Assembly: GCF_000974765.1 (NCBI RefSeq)
Contig: NZ_BBWU01000052.1
Location: 44,366 to 108,365, forward strand
Direction: 5' to 3'
Length of the DNA: 64,000 nt
Source: Sphingomonas changbaiensis NBRC 104936
Lineage (GTDB): Bacteria; Pseudomonadota; Alphaproteobacteria; Sphingomonadales; Sphingomonadaceae
The position numbers and the translations under genes are program-made. Below the pieces are notes generated by a model. The model searched no databases. It was not told the DNA's origin and saw only the letters and a program-made list of their open reading frames with translations. Below, piece by piece: positions 9,167-18,288 of the stretch. How positions within the stretch are numbered: position 1 is the stretch's first letter; every line of letters starts with the position of its first letter.

Positions 9167-9174
<8 letters not shown>

Positions 9175-10417
9175 ACCGAAGCACCTGCACCGGGTCCGTG
9201 CTCGCCGCCTTGAACGCAGGATACAGCGTCGCGAGGAAGCTCAAGCCCAGCGCCATCACCACGATCGCGGTCACCTCGAACGGATCGGTCTTGGCCGGCA
9301 GCTCGGTCAGGAACCGGATCGACGGGTCCCAGAGATTCTGCCCCGTCACCAGTTGCACGAAGTTCACCACCGCCTGGCGATAGAACAGAAACACCGCGCC
9401 GAGGATCAGCCCGGCGACGATACCCAGCGCGCCGATCGTCACGCCGATTGTGACGAACACCTTGATCAGCCCGGCCCTAGTCGCGCCCATCGTCCGCAGG
9501 ATTGCGATGTCGCGCGTCTTTGCGCGCACCAGCATGATCAGCGACGACAGGATGTTGAACACCGCGACCAACACAATGATCGACAGCACCACGAACATCG
9601 CCACCCGCTCGACCTGCAATGCCTCGAACAGGCTCGCATTCATCTGCCGCCAGTCGGTGACGACGCCCTGGGCGCCCACCTTGCTGATCAGCGGGTGCAG
9701 GATCTCCGCGACGCGGTCCGGGTCGACCGTCTGGACCGTCACCATGCCGACCGCGTCGCCCAGCATCAGCAGCGTCTGCGCGTCCTGGATCGGCATGATC
9801 ACGAACGCCTTGTCGTAATCATAGACGCCCACCTCGAAGATCGCTGCGACGCGGTAGCTGACGATTCGCGGCACCGTGCCGAACGGCGTCGTTTGTCCGT
9901 CGGGGCTGATCAGGCTGATCGAGCTGCCGACTCGCGCGCCCAGCATGTCGGCCAGCCGCGCGCCGATCGCGACATTGCCGCTGCCGGGGGTCAGCGCCTT
10001 CAGGTCGCCGTCGACGACCTTCCCTTTCAGAACGGGATTGTCGCGAATGTCTTCGACGCGCATGCCGCGCGCGAGCACGCCTTCGACCCGGCCCTCGAAC
10101 GTCGCCATCAGCGGCTGCTCGATCAGCGGCGTCGCCTCGGTGACGCCGGGGGTCTTGCGCGCCTCCTCCAGGATCTCGCGCCAGCCGGGCAGCCGGCCGC
10201 CATAGCCCTGGATCACGGCATGGCCGTTCAGGCCGACCACCTTGTCGAACAGCTCGGCGCGAAAGCCGTTCATCACGCTCATGACAATAACAAGGGCGGC
10301 GACGCCCAGCATCACCGCGACCAGGCTGATCGAGGCGACCAGCGCGATGAACGCCTCCCCCTTGCCCGGCAGCAGATAGCGTCTGGCGATCATCCGCTCG
10401 TAGCGCGACAGGATCAT
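9167..10417 (-). CDS. lolC: Lipoprotein-releasing ABC transporter permease LolC/LolE
   Basis: Membrane subunit of the Lol exporter, 416 residues. Seen: start [22 protein letters not shown]1 followed by the large periplasmic MacB-like domain (about residues 45-260), then three C-terminal membrane segments, ending in the FtsX-type helix [20 protein letters not shown]. Conserved [14 protein letters not shown] after TM1 is typical of LolC/E. Only one permease is encoded next to lolD, so the complex may use it as a homodimer, as proposed for LolF-type systems. The ATG at 10417 is preferred over a TTG five codons upstream; neither has a strong ribosome-binding site. Confidence 0.92.
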
Positions 10418-10883
10418 TTTTCGTGGAACCAATTCGAAAACGGAACTTGCGTCTAGGCCGCCGCCGAGAGCGCCGCAACCGCGCCGTGTTGCGCCGAAGC
10501 AACAGGTTCGCGCAATTTACATGAATGTAGGATAAACGGGCATGACTCTTTCGGAAAGCTGACATAGCCTCCCTCAATCGAAGCGCAGGCTGTTGAAAAT
10601 GGCCGTGGTTCGGGGAGAGTCGTCGCTCCGCAGGGCCTCTTGAAGGGGAGCTGGCCCACGCGTCGAGAGGCGGTTTTCAAGGGGGCTGACGGCAACGTCA
10701 CGCGGGTGCCCGGGTCGGAAACGGTCCGGGCATTCGCTTGTCTGGGCTCCTCCCCTCTCCCCCTCTCCCGGTCTCCCCATTGGTGGAGAGGGTTGAGTGG
10801 GGCCAAGCCAAGCCTTGCCTTCCGCGGCCTTCCGCCATAAGTCCGCGCCTTCCGTCGGAGCAGCGCTTCGGCGAAGCCAAGGT
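10418..10883. other. Gene-free gap with a strong hairpin
   Basis: No open frame here has coding character. The clearest structure is a 10-bp hairpin, 10707-10716 with 10723-10732, around the loop GGAAAC. Complementary TTGAAAA (about 10593) and TTTTCAA (about 10674) could close a larger fold around 10593-10680. A pyrimidine-rich stretch (about 10749-10785) precedes the tRNA. This could be leader sequence for lolC, an unidentified small RNA, or neither. It does not match the cores of RNase P RNA, SRP RNA or tmRNA that I know. Confidence 0.4.
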
Positions 10884-10960
10884 CGGGGCGTAGCGCAGCC
10901 TGGTAGCGCATCACACTGGGGGTGTGGGGGTCGCAGGTTCGAATCCTGTCGCCCCGACCA
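10884..10960 (+). tRNA. tRNA-Pro (anticodon GGG)
   Basis: A 77-base cloverleaf with acceptor stem CGGGGCG/CGCCCCG, D arm GCGC...GCGC, anticodon stem-loop around CTGGGGG with GGG at 10918-10920, T arm CAGG-TTCGAAT-CCTG, discriminator A and an encoded CCA end. It reads CCC and CCU proline codons. A long palindromic repeat and a lysis cassette follow directly; tRNA genes are common integration sites, but I saw no integrase or duplicated tRNA end. Confidence 0.97.
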
Positions 10961-10970
10961 TTCTTTTCAA

Positions 10971-11116
10971 CTCCTCCCCGGAACGGGGAGGCGGACCATG
11001 CGAAGCATGGTGGAGGGGTCGCGAGCGCAGCGAGCCCTTTTTGCTGTGTCACCCACCCGCCGCCCCCTCCACCACCGGCTTCGCCGGCGGTCCCCCTCCC
11101 CGTTCCGGGGAGGAGC
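10971..11116. repeat. Family A inverted repeat after tRNA-Pro
   Basis: Outer arms CTCCTCCCCGGAACGGGGAG at 10971-10990 and its near-complement CCCCGTTCCGGGGAGGAG at the right end, inner arms GGACCATGCGAAGCATGGTG and CCACCGGCTTCGCCGGCGG, and a non-palindromic centre. Shares the outer arms with 22896-23105 and with the single hairpin at 12186-12210. It is non-coding in all frames. Confidence 0.8.
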
Positions 11117-11181
11117 AAAAATCTCTGTCCTACATATAACCTATCTGGTTACACCTCCGAGTCGCAGCACTTGGAGGACCT

Positions 11182-11721
11182 ATGGACATCGACTCCCTGA
11201 TCGACGCGCTAATCGAGCGCGAGGGCGATTATGCCGACCATCCCGCCGATCGCGGAGGCCCGACCCGCTTCGGCATCACCGAGGCCGTCGCCCGCGCGAA
11301 CGGTTACGCAGGTGCGATGCGCGCCCTGCCGCTCGACACGGCGGCCTTGATCTACCGCCGCCTCTACTGGACTCGCCCGCGGTTCGACGCCGTCGCCGAG
11401 CGCGCTCCGGCCATCGCCGCCGAGCTGTTCGACACCGGCGCAAACATGGGGCCGAAGGTCGCCGCCGCCTTCCTCCAGCGCGCACTCAACGCCCTGAACC
11501 GCGGCGCCCGCGACTATGCCGATATTTCCGTCGACGGCCTTGTCGGCCCGGCGACGCTGGACGCGCTCGACGGCTTTCTCCGCCACCGCGGCCGCCCGGG
11601 CGAAGCGGTGCTGCTGAAGGCGATCGAAGCGCTCCAGGGCGAGCGCTACGTGCGCCTCGCCGAAGGCCGCCCGGCCAATGAGGCGTTCCTCTACGGCTGG
11701 CTCGCAAACCGGATTGGCTAA
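11182..11721 (+). CDS. GH108 N-acetylmuramidase, phage/GTA-type endolysin
   Basis: A 179-residue muramidase of glycoside hydrolase family 108, cutting the glycan strands of peptidoglycan. Seen: the catalytic EGxY motif (EGDY, Glu14) followed by HPADRGGPTRFGITE, the family hallmark, then LYWTRPRFDA and DTGANMGPKVAAAFLQRALN. The C-terminal part, DGLVGPATLDALDGF, matches the PG-binding-3 domain usually fused to it. No signal peptide is present, so export must rely on a holin, and a holin-like gene follows 45 bases later. The start ATG follows GGAGG at good distance. The pairing is known from phages and from the lysis module of Rhodobacter gene transfer agents. Confidence 0.9.
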   Translation: MDIDSLIDALIEREGDYADHPADRGGPTRFGITEAVARANGYAGAMRALPLDTAALIYRRLYWTRPRFDAVAERAPAIAAELFDTGANMGPKVAAAFLQRALNALNRGARDYADISVDGLVGPATLDALDGFLRHRGRPGEAVLLKAIEALQGERYVRLAEGRPANEAFLYGWLANRIG

Positions 11722-11766
11722 TTTCTCCTCACACGTGTCAACTTCGTCAACTTCGGAGACACCCGC

Positions 11767-12180
11767 ATGCCGCTCATCGAAAGCCTGATCAGCCCGATCG
11801 CGGGCCTGATCGACAAGATCATTCCCGACCCGAAGGCGCGCGACGCCGCCAAGCTGGAACTGCTGAAGCTCCAGGGCAGCCAGGATCTTGAGGCAATCCG
11901 AACTCAGCTCTCCGCGATTGTCGCCGAGGCGCAGTCGGCCGATCCCTGGACGAGCCGCGCGCGCCCGAGCTTCCTCTATGTGATGTACGTGCTGCTGCTC
12001 TGGGCGATCCCGATGGGGCTGATCGCCGCCGCCGCGCCCGACATGGCCACCCACATCGCGTCGGGCATGACGGCCTATCTGAACGGCATCCCCGAACCCC
12101 TCTACGCGCTCTTCGGCACGGGCTATCTCGGCTACACCGCGGCCCGGCAATGGGGGAAGGTGAAGGGCGTGGAGAAGTGA
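11767..12180 (+). CDS. Holin-like protein (3-TM, GTA-release holin type)
   Basis: A 137-residue small membrane protein. An amphipathic N-terminus (SLISPIAGLIDKIIPDPKAR), a charged middle helix, and two clear hydrophobic segments (YVMYVLLLWAIPMGLIAAAA and YALFGTGYLGYTAA) fit the holin family described for gene-transfer-agent release. The motif DPWTSRARPSFLYVMY is typical of this family. It follows the muramidase by 45 bases on the same strand, forming a compact endolysin-holin pair. A family A hairpin at 12186-12210 sits just after the stop and may end the transcript. No phage structural genes are within the window. Confidence 0.8.
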   Translation: MPLIESLISPIAGLIDKIIPDPKARDAAKLELLKLQGSQDLEAIRTQLSAIVAEAQSADPWTSRARPSFLYVMYVLLLWAIPMGLIAAAAPDMATHIASGMTAYLNGIPEPLYALFGTGYLGYTAARQWGKVKGVEK

Positions 12181-12185
12181 GTCTT

Positions 12186-12210
12186 GCTCCTCCCCGGAAC
12201 GGGGAGGAGC
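12186..12210. repeat. Single hairpin of family A, possible terminator
   Basis: Arms GCTCCTCCCC and GGGGAGGAGC form a perfect 10-bp stem around loop GGAAC, immediately followed by TTGATTCC. It equals one outer arm of the larger repeats at 10971-11116 and 22896-23105. It lies 5 bases after the holin stop and could act as a terminator despite the short T-run. Confidence 0.65.
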
Positions 12211-12244
12211 TTGATTCCCCTCCCAAACCGTATAACCGCCCCCC

Positions 12245-12895
12245 ATGCACGAACCCGCAGCGCCGACGCGCGCCGTCCCGCCGTCCCTCTTCGCCTTCTC
12301 GATCTTCTACGGCGGCATGGTCTGCATCGCGGGCGTGCTCGGCAACAAGCAGGTGGCGCTGGGTCCGCTGGCGGTTGAGGCGGGCATCTTCGCGTTCCTG
12401 CTGCTGGTCGTCACCTCCAGCGCCGTCGCGGAGCTACATGGGCGGGATCGCGCCAACCGGCTCGTCCAGATCGGCTTCGTGCCGCTGATCGTGTCGCTGC
12501 TGCTGTCGATCGTGGTGCTGTCCTTGCCGCCCTCGAAAGACATGGACCCGGCCCGCCGCGACGCGTTCCAGCTGATGATGGGCGGCACCTGGCGCATCTG
12601 GCTGGGCGGCATCGTCGCCTACGGGATTTCGCAGACGCTGAACGTGACGCTCTTTTCATGGCTGAAGGGCCGGGAGGGCTCTGGCCTGCTCTGGCTGCGC
12701 GCGGGCCTGGCCAGTGTACTCAGCCAGATTGTCGACACGCTGCTGTTCGTCACGATCGCATTTCTGGGCGTGTTTCCGATCGGCAAGCTGCTGCTTGGCC
12801 AGATGCTCGCCAAGGTCGTGCTGTCGGCGATTCTGGTGCCCGCGCTGATCTATGTGTTCGTCGGCCTCGGCCGTCGCCTCGACAAGAAGGCATGA
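12245..12895 (+). CDS. yhhQ: Queuosine precursor transporter, YhhQ/VUT family
   Basis: A 216-residue inner-membrane protein with about six hydrophobic segments, belonging to the vitamin uptake (VUT)/YhhQ family that imports queuine precursors (preQ0/preQ1) for tRNA modification. Seen: N-terminal [23 protein letters not shown], the [19 protein letters not shown] loop, and [20 protein letters not shown], the conserved segment with SQxxDT of this family. The ATG at 12245 lies downstream of the family A hairpin. Its stop (12893-12895) is 11 bases before argB, so the two are probably co-transcribed. Confidence 0.88.
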   Translation: MHEPAAPTRAVPPSLFAFSIFYGGMVCIAGVLGNKQVALGPLAVEAGIFAFLLLVVTSSAVAELHGRDRANRLVQIGFVPLIVSLLLSIVVLSLPPSKDMDPARRDAFQLMMGGTWRIWLGGIVAYGISQTLNVTLFSWLKGREGSGLLWLRAGLASVLSQIVDTLLFVTIAFLGVFPIGKLLLGQMLAKVVLSAILVPALIYVFVGLGRRLDKKA

Positions 12896-12906
12896 GAGTT
12901 CGCGTT

Positions 12907-13797
12907 ATGACCGATCCCGCCAGCCTGATCGCCCGTGCCGACATCCTGATCGAGGCGCTGCCTTATATGCAGCGCTATGCGGGCCAGACCTTCGTCGTGA
13001 AATATGGCGGCCATGCGATGAGCGACCCGGCTGCCGCGCTCAGCTTTGCCGAAGACGTGGTGCTGCTGAAGGCGGTGGGCATCAATCCGGTGGTCGTGCA
13101 CGGCGGCGGGCCGCAGATCGGATCGATGCTGAAGAAGTTGGGCGTGCAATCCGAGTTCGTGAACGGCCTGCGCGTCACCGACGAGCAGACGGCGGACGTC
13201 GCCGAAATGGTCCTGAGCGGCGCGATCAACAAGGAAATCGTCGCCCATATCGGACAGGCCGGCGGCAAGGCGGTCGGCATTTCCGGCAAGGACGGGCGGC
13301 TGGTCCAAGCGCGCAAGCTGGAGCATCGGGTCTACGATGCCGAGCGTGACGAAGAAATGCCGGTCGATCTCGGCTTCGTCGGCGAGCCGGTCGCAGTCGA
13401 CCGCGCGCTGATCGACCATCTCGAGATCGCCGGCATGATCCCGGTCATTGCGCCGATCGGCATTGGCACGAATGGCGAGACCTACAACATCAATGCCGAC
13501 ACGATGGCCGGGGCGATCGCCGCCGCGCTGGGCGCCGCACGGCTGTTCCTGCTGACCGACGTTGCCGGCGTGCTCGACAAGCAGGGGCAGTTGCTGACCG
13601 ACCTGACCCCGCCCGATATCGCCCGGCTGCGCGCCGACGGCACCATTTCGGGCGGCATGATCCCGAAGCTCGAAACCTGCCTGAACGCGGTCGAGAACGG
13701 CGTCGACGCGGCGGTTATCCTGGACGGCCGTGTCCAGCATGCGGTGCTGCTCGAAATCTTCACCAGGGCCGGCGTCGGCACGCTGGTCAGAGTCTGA
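12907..13797 (+). CDS. argB: Acetylglutamate kinase
   Basis: Second enzyme of arginine synthesis: phosphorylates N-acetylglutamate with ATP in the cytoplasm. 296 residues. Seen: [10 protein letters not shown] (phosphate-binding lysine and glycine loop), [14 protein letters not shown], the substrate-binding region around [22 protein letters not shown], and the C-terminal lysine motif GGMIPKLE. The N-terminal helix (residues 1-20) fits the long-helix, arginine-inhibited hexameric type. Start 12907 is the usual family start; an in-frame ATG at 12892 would overlap the yhhQ stop (ATGA) and add MRVRV. argG, a later enzyme of the same pathway, is at 23116-24339. Confidence 0.96.
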   Translation: MTDPASLIARADILIEALPYMQRYAGQTFVVKYGGHAMSDPAAALSFAEDVVLLKAVGINPVVVHGGGPQIGSMLKKLGVQSEFVNGLRVTDEQTADVAEMVLSGAINKEIVAHIGQAGGKAVGISGKDGRLVQARKLEHRVYDAERDEEMPVDLGFVGEPVAVDRALIDHLEIAGMIPVIAPIGIGTNGETYNINADTMAGAIAAALGAARLFLLTDVAGVLDKQGQLLTDLTPPDIARLRADGTISGGMIPKLETCLNAVENGVDAAVILDGRVQHAVLLEIFTRAGVGTLVRV

Positions 13798-13855
13798 TGC
13801 TGGCAACACACCTTCGCTTCGGCTATCCGGGCGCAAACATTATTTCGAGGACCTC

Positions 13856-14152
13856 ATGTGCGCTGTCGCTCAGATCATCCAAATCCTTCTGACCGCGATT
13901 TGGTGGATCATCATCATCCAGGCGGTTCTGTCCTGGCTGGTCGCCTTCAACGTCATCAACATCCATAGCGATTTCGTCCGGCAGGTGCTTTACGCGCTCG
14001 ATCGGATGACGGCGCCCCTTTACCGCCCGATCCGTCGGATTATGCCCGATCTGGGCGCGCTCGACCTCTCGCCGCTCGTCGTGCTGCTGATCCTCTCGAT
14101 CATCGACCAGGTGTTCATGCCGCGGCTGTTCGCGAGCGTCTGCCTGGCATGA
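13856..14152 (+). CDS. yggT: YggT family membrane protein
   Basis: A 98-residue inner-membrane protein with two YggT segments. Seen: paired hydrophobic stretches [21 protein letters not shown] and [16 protein letters not shown] around the conserved [13 protein letters not shown], the family signature. YggT proteins are linked to osmotic tolerance and, in some bacteria, to the division site; the exact role is unsettled. ATG 13856 follows CGAGG. The stop overlaps the folD start as ATGA. Confidence 0.92.
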   Translation: MCAVAQIIQILLTAIWWIIIIQAVLSWLVAFNVINIHSDFVRQVLYALDRMTAPLYRPIRRIMPDLGALDLSPLVVLLILSIIDQVFMPRLFASVCLA

Positions 14153-15042
14153 GCCAGGCGGCGATCATCGACGGCGCCGGTTTCGCCGCCGGCCTGCGCG
14201 CCCGGGTGGCCGAAGGCGTCACGGCCTTTCGCGAGCGCACCGGCCGCGCGCCGGGCCTGGCGGTGGTGCTGGTCGGCGAGGATCCCGCGAGCCAGGTCTA
14301 TGTCCGCTCCAAGGGCAAGGCGACGGCCGAAGCCGGCATGGTCTCGATCGAGCACAAATTGCCGGCCGACACCTCGCAAGACGAACTGCTGACGCTGGTG
14401 CGCGCGCTGAACGCCGATCCGGCCGTCGACGGCATTCTCGTCCAGCTGCCGCTGCCGCCGCAGATCGACGAGAATGCCGTGATCGCGACGATCGACCCGG
14501 ACAAGGATGTCGACGGCTTCAATCCCGTCAATGTCGGCCGGCTGGCGAGCGGGCTGCATGGCTTCGTCCCCTGCACGCCGCTCGGCTGCCTGATGCTGCT
14601 GAAAGACCGGCTCGGCGACCTGTCGGGCCTCGACGCGGTGGTGGTCGGGCGATCGAACATCGTCGGCAAGCCGATGGCCCAGCTGCTGCTGCGGGAAAGC
14701 TGCACCGTCACGATCGCGCACAGCCGCACCCGCGACCTTCCCGCCGTCATCGGCCGCGCCGATATCGTCGTCGCGGCGGTCGGTCGGCCGCGGATGATCA
14801 AGGGCGACTGGCTGAAGCCCGGCGCGACCGTGATCGACGTCGGCATCAATCGCGTTCCCGCCGACGAGCCGGGCAAGACCCGCCTGGTCGGCGACGTCGC
14901 CTTCGACGAGGCGCTGTCGGTCGCGGGCGCGATCACGCCGGTCCCGAAAGGCGTCGGCCCGATGACGATCGCGGTGCTGCTGCGGAATACATTGGTGTCG
15001 GCGTGCAGGCGGGACGGAGTCCCGATTTCTGATGGCCTTTAA
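14149..15042 (+). CDS. folD: Methylenetetrahydrofolate dehydrogenase/cyclohydrolase
   Basis: Bifunctional cytoplasmic enzyme interconverting 5,10-methylene-, methenyl- and 10-formyl-tetrahydrofolate with NADP. 297 residues. Seen: catalytic lysine region [11 protein letters not shown], the signature [29 protein letters not shown], cofactor loop [17 protein letters not shown], and C-terminal [18 protein letters not shown]. Length and order match the family. It is translationally coupled to yggT by an ATGA overlap, so this four-gene strand (argB, yggT, folD, marC) is probably transcribed together. Confidence 0.97.
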   Translation: MSQAAIIDGAGFAAGLRARVAEGVTAFRERTGRAPGLAVVLVGEDPASQVYVRSKGKATAEAGMVSIEHKLPADTSQDELLTLVRALNADPAVDGILVQLPLPPQIDENAVIATIDPDKDVDGFNPVNVGRLASGLHGFVPCTPLGCLMLLKDRLGDLSGLDAVVVGRSNIVGKPMAQLLLRESCTVTIAHSRTRDLPAVIGRADIVVAAVGRPRMIKGDWLKPGATVIDVGINRVPADEPGKTRLVGDVAFDEALSVAGAITPVPKGVGPMTIAVLLRNTLVSACRRDGVPISDGL

Positions 15043-15066
15043 GGAACTCCGTTGGGGAGCGGCGCG

Positions 15067-15687
15067 ATGCTAGACCTGTTCGTCGCCGCTTTCGCGACCT
15101 TCTTCGTCGTTATCGACCCGCCCGGCTGCGCGCCGATCTTCGCCAGCCTGACCGCGGGGGCGACGCCGCAGCATCGCCGCGCGATGGCGATCCGGTCGAG
15201 CATGGTCGCCGGCGCGATCCTGCTCGCCTTTGCGATCTTCGGCGAAGCGTTCCTGCGGTCGCTCGGCATCAGCCTCGACGCGTTCCGGATCGCGGGCGGC
15301 ATCATGCTGTTCCTGATCGCGCTCGAGATGGTCTTCGAAAAGCGCCAGGAACGCCGCGAGCATCGGGCCGAGGACGTGAAGGCGCGGCCGGCGCACGAGG
15401 ATATTTCGATCTTTCCGATGGGCATTCCGATGATCGCCGGGCCCGGCTCGATCGCGTCGGCAATGCTGTTGATGTCCCGCGGCCACGGCCTTGCCGAGGA
15501 TTTGGTCGTGCTCGCCGCGCTGGCGGTGGTGCTGCTGTTGACGCTGCTCGCGCTGCTGCTTGCCGGCCCGCTGATGCGGCTGCTCGGCTACCGGCTGGAG
15601 GCGATGATCACCCGCGTCCTGGGCGTCATCCTCGCGGCCCTTGCCGTCCAGTTCGTGATCGACGGCATCCGCGCCAGTCTTACTTGA
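15067..15687 (+). CDS. MarC family integral membrane protein
   Basis: A 206-residue polytopic inner-membrane protein with six hydrophobic segments, matching the MarC/YhgN family of unknown function. Seen: FFVVIDPPGCAPIFASLT (the family-defining DP-G-PIF motif), FRIAGGIMLFLIALEM, and the second-half repeat SIFPMGIPMIAGPGSIAS. The ATG at 15067 follows GGGGAG; an in-frame TTG at 15052 is less likely. The 3' end overlaps the convergent membrane protein gene by 8 bases. Confidence 0.9.
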   Translation: MLDLFVAAFATFFVVIDPPGCAPIFASLTAGATPQHRRAMAIRSSMVAGAILLAFAIFGEAFLRSLGISLDAFRIAGGIMLFLIALEMVFEKRQERREHRAEDVKARPAHEDISIFPMGIPMIAGPGSIASAMLLMSRGHGLAEDLVVLAALAVVLLLTLLALLLAGPLMRLLGYRLEAMITRVLGVILAALAVQFVIDGIRASLT

Positions 15688-17452
15688 TCCGCCACAGCCA
15701 ATAGGGCGAGCCCTTCGGCAGCGGCACAGGCTCGAGCCACGGGAAGCGCGCGCCGCGTTCGAGCTGGGCATAGAATCCCTTGGGGCTGCGCGAGCGGTAG
15801 AGCGTCGATTCGGACATATAGGGGCAGACCAGCAGCAGCGTCGCCCCATGCCGCTTGGCGATCGCCCGCGCCTGTTCGGGGGGCCCGTCGAACGCGTGAT
15901 GGATGTCCAGGATCGCCTGCTGGTTGCGGTGATAGGGCCCGGCGATCGCCTTGTGGTGCGTGACGGTGATCAGTCGGGGGCCCAGGTCGACAAACGTCAT
16001 GACTGTCGCCGGCGGCAGCAGCGCGATCGGATGGAGCGACGGCAGGGTCGGGCAGGTCCGGTTGGCGTGCTCGACCTTGTCCCAGAATGGCTTGTCCTTC
16101 TTCTGCTCGGTCGGGAGCAGCGGGAAGACGGCGTAGGTGGCGATGCCGGACACCAGCAGGAACGCGCCGGCAATCCCGAACACCCGCACCAGCATCCGTT
16201 CGGACGCCGCGAACCAGCCGATCAGGTGCCAGCCGAGAAAGGTCGCGCCAATCACCCCGATCAGCTGCGCCGCCGGCCCGACGCGGACCTGCCAGAACAG
16301 CATGCCGACCGCGAATAGCGACAGCACGACGATCGACGACCAGCAATAGACGGCTTCGTCGCGCCGCGCCCGCCAGATCGCCCAGGCGGCGCCGATCAGC
16401 CCGATCGTCGGGATGGTGAGCCCGGCGATGATCGTGTCCGCATTCTGCATGTAGATCGGCCGCGCCTCGCGCACGTTCGACAGCCAGAGCTTGTAGAGTT
16501 CGGGCGACACCCCTTCCAGCCGGCCGCGGCAGTGCGGCCAGGTGAACCAGTAGAAGCCCGCGACGATGGCGCCTGCGCCGAGTGCCAGCAGCAGCCGCGC
16601 GCGCCAGCCGGCCGGGTCGAGCTGGCTCAGCAGCAGCAGGCCGGCGCAAGCGACCAGGATCGTCGACAGCCACACCGGCGACAGCGCGTCGCACACGGGC
16701 GCGCGGTTGGCATAGGAGGCAAAGAGGACGAACCCGATCGCCGAGGCGATCGCGAACGAGATCGCGTAGGAGACCATCCGCGGCTTCGCCTCGCGCCGCC
16801 CGATCCAGCGCAGCGCGATCGAGGCGCCGGCGACGGCGATAAAGGGCAGCAGCTCCAGCCCGATCACCAGCGACAATGCGCTCGCGATGCCGACGGTGAT
16901 GCCGCCGCGCACGCGTTGCGGATCGGCCAGTGCGGCGATCGTCAGCATCAGAAAGGCAAGCTGCCAGCCATGATGGTCGATCCTCAGCGGCTGGAACATG
17001 CCGAGCGCAACCTGGCAGCACAGCACTAGCCCGCAGGCGACGATATAGGCCAGCGGATGGATCAGTCGCCGCGCGGTCAGGGCGGCGGCGACCATCGTCA
17101 GCAGCAGCGGAATCAGCGGCGCGATCGCAACCGCGGTCTGCTCCGCGATCTTGCCGCCGAACAGCGGCCGGACCAGCAGGATGATGCCGGCGATCGGCAG
17201 GTCGACCAGCCGCGACCAATGGATGTCGAATCCCTGCGGCGGGTTCAGCTTGTACTGCCTCAGGTCGTACCAGCCCTGCCCGTTCAGCCAGGCACGAACC
17301 TGGCTGATCCGCATATTGTCGTCGGTGTCGCCAAGCGCGAACCAGTGGATGGCGCCCCAGCGCTGCCACAGCAGCCAGGCGCAGGCGGCGAGCCAGATCA
17401 GCACCACCACCAGCCGCCAGCGATCGAGCAGCAACTTGCTTTCCGCGGACAT
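15680..17452 (-). CDS. Polytopic GT-C fold protein, STT3/PglB-like (copy 1)
   Basis: A 590-residue membrane protein with about 12 hydrophobic segments and a soluble C-terminus. The first periplasmic loop has the acidic motif GDTDDNMRISQVRAWLNGQG, then FDIHWSRLVDLP, and after TM4-5 comes PLRIDHHGWQ. This D-D-N...HWSR...DHH arrangement resembles the GT-C oligosaccharyltransferases (STT3, PglB), which transfer lipid-linked sugars in the periplasm. The C-terminal part has AGPYHRNQQAILD and CPYMSESTLYRS. It is paralogous to the gene at 21167-22879, sharing the same motifs in the same order. The exact acceptor and donor are unknown, and the WWDYG motif of true oligosaccharyltransferases is not seen. 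Confidence 0.65.
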   Translation of the reverse strand: MSAESKLLLDRWRLVVVLIWLAACAWLLWQRWGAIHWFALGDTDDNMRISQVRAWLNGQGWYDLRQYKLNPPQGFDIHWSRLVDLPIAGIILLVRPLFGGKIAEQTAVAIAPLIPLLLTMVAAALTARRLIHPLAYIVACGLVLCCQVALGMFQPLRIDHHGWQLAFLMLTIAALADPQRVRGGITVGIASALSLVIGLELLPFIAVAGASIALRWIGRREAKPRMVSYAISFAIASAIGFVLFASYANRAPVCDALSPVWLSTILVACAGLLLLSQLDPAGWRARLLLALGAGAIVAGFYWFTWPHCRGRLEGVSPELYKLWLSNVREARPIYMQNADTIIAGLTIPTIGLIGAAWAIWRARRDEAVYCWSSIVVLSLFAVGMLFWQVRVGPAAQLIGVIGATFLGWHLIGWFAASERMLVRVFGIAGAFLLVSGIATYAVFPLLPTEQKKDKPFWDKVEHANRTCPTLPSLHPIALLPPATVMTFVDLGPRLITVTHHKAIAGPYHRNQQAILDIHHAFDGPPEQARAIAKRHGATLLLVCPYMSESTLYRSRSPKGFYAQLERGARFPWLEPVPLPKGSPYWLWRIK

Positions 17453-17540
17453 ACACTCTTTCCCCGCCCTTGACGCGGCATTAGGGGATCATTCGTAAAG
17501 AACAAGCGGCAGCGGCGGGCCGCCTTCGAACGGGATCTTC

Positions 17541-18287
17541 ATGACCGACCACGTCTATTCGGGCGGATTCTACGATTATATCGATGCGGGCTCGCGGGCT
17601 TCCGCGCGCACAGTCGCGCGCCTGCTGCTGGGCGAGGTCGCGGTCGAAAGCCTGCTCGACGTCGGCGCCGGCCATGGCGCCTGGGCCGCGGAATGGATCG
17701 CAGCGGGCGTGCCCGACGTGGTCGCGGTCGATGGCGACTATGTCGCGCGCGATCGGCTCGCCATTCCGTCCGATCGCTTTCGCCCGCACGACCTGGCGCA
17801 GCCGCTCGACCTCGGCCGCCGGTTCGATCTCGTGCAGTCATTGGAAGTGGCCGAGCATCTGCCTGCCAGTGCCGCCGACGGATTTGTCGAGACGCTGACC
17901 CGTCACGGCGACCTGATCCTGTTCTCGGCCGCGGTGAAACATCAGGGCGGGGAACACCATGTCAACGAGCAGCCGCTCAGCTATTGGCGCGCCAAGTTCG
18001 CCGTCCGCGGCTACGCGCCCTATGACTGGATCCGTCCCCGCATCGCCGCCGACCGCGCGGTGATGCCCTGGTACCGCTTCAACACCCTGCTGTATGCGAA
18101 CGAGGCAGGCGCGGCGCGGCTGTCGCCGGCAATCCGCGCCACGCGCGTGGCCGATGCCGCGCCGGTCGATATTGCGGGCGACCTGCGCTGGCGCACCCGC
18201 CGCGCGATGGTGCGGTTGATCCCGCCCGCTCTGGTCAAGCCGATCGCCATGGCCAAGGCGAACGTCGAAGCGCGTCTGCGGGGCTGA
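17541..18287 (+). CDS. SAM-dependent methyltransferase, class I
   Basis: A 248-residue soluble methyltransferase candidate. Seen: motif I SLLDVGAGHGAWAAEW, motif II region VVAVDGDYV, and post-I acidic residue and LVQSLEVAEHLP, where the EVAEHLP segment is typical of the Methyltransf_11/23 group. The substrate is not evident. It ends 1 base before gtrA and is divergent from the STT3-like gene, so it probably works on a glycan or lipid made by this block, a guess from context only. A weak ribosome-binding site precedes ATG 17541. Confidence 0.8.
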   Translation: MTDHVYSGGFYDYIDAGSRASARTVARLLLGEVAVESLLDVGAGHGAWAAEWIAAGVPDVVAVDGDYVARDRLAIPSDRFRPHDLAQPLDLGRRFDLVQSLEVAEHLPASAADGFVETLTRHGDLILFSAAVKHQGGEHHVNEQPLSYWRAKFAVRGYAPYDWIRPRIAADRAVMPWYRFNTLLYANEAGAARLSPAIRATRVADAAPVDIAGDLRWRTRRAMVRLIPPALVKPIAMAKANVEARLRG

Positions 18288-18288
18288 G

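Noticed and set aside
10453..11118. Minus-strand frame with [19 protein letters not shown] across the tRNA region
   Set aside because: It is antisense to tRNA-Pro and to repeat sequence; this peptide is a known false translation of the tRNA-Pro complement.
11735..11760. Short direct repeat AACTTCGTCAACTTCGG between muramidase and holin
   Set aside because: Two copies of an 8-base unit only; could be chance, no known element.
10884..12180. Prophage or genomic island at tRNA-Pro
   Set aside because: No integrase, no repeated tRNA end and only two phage-like genes; the lysis pair is explained more simply as a lysis module.
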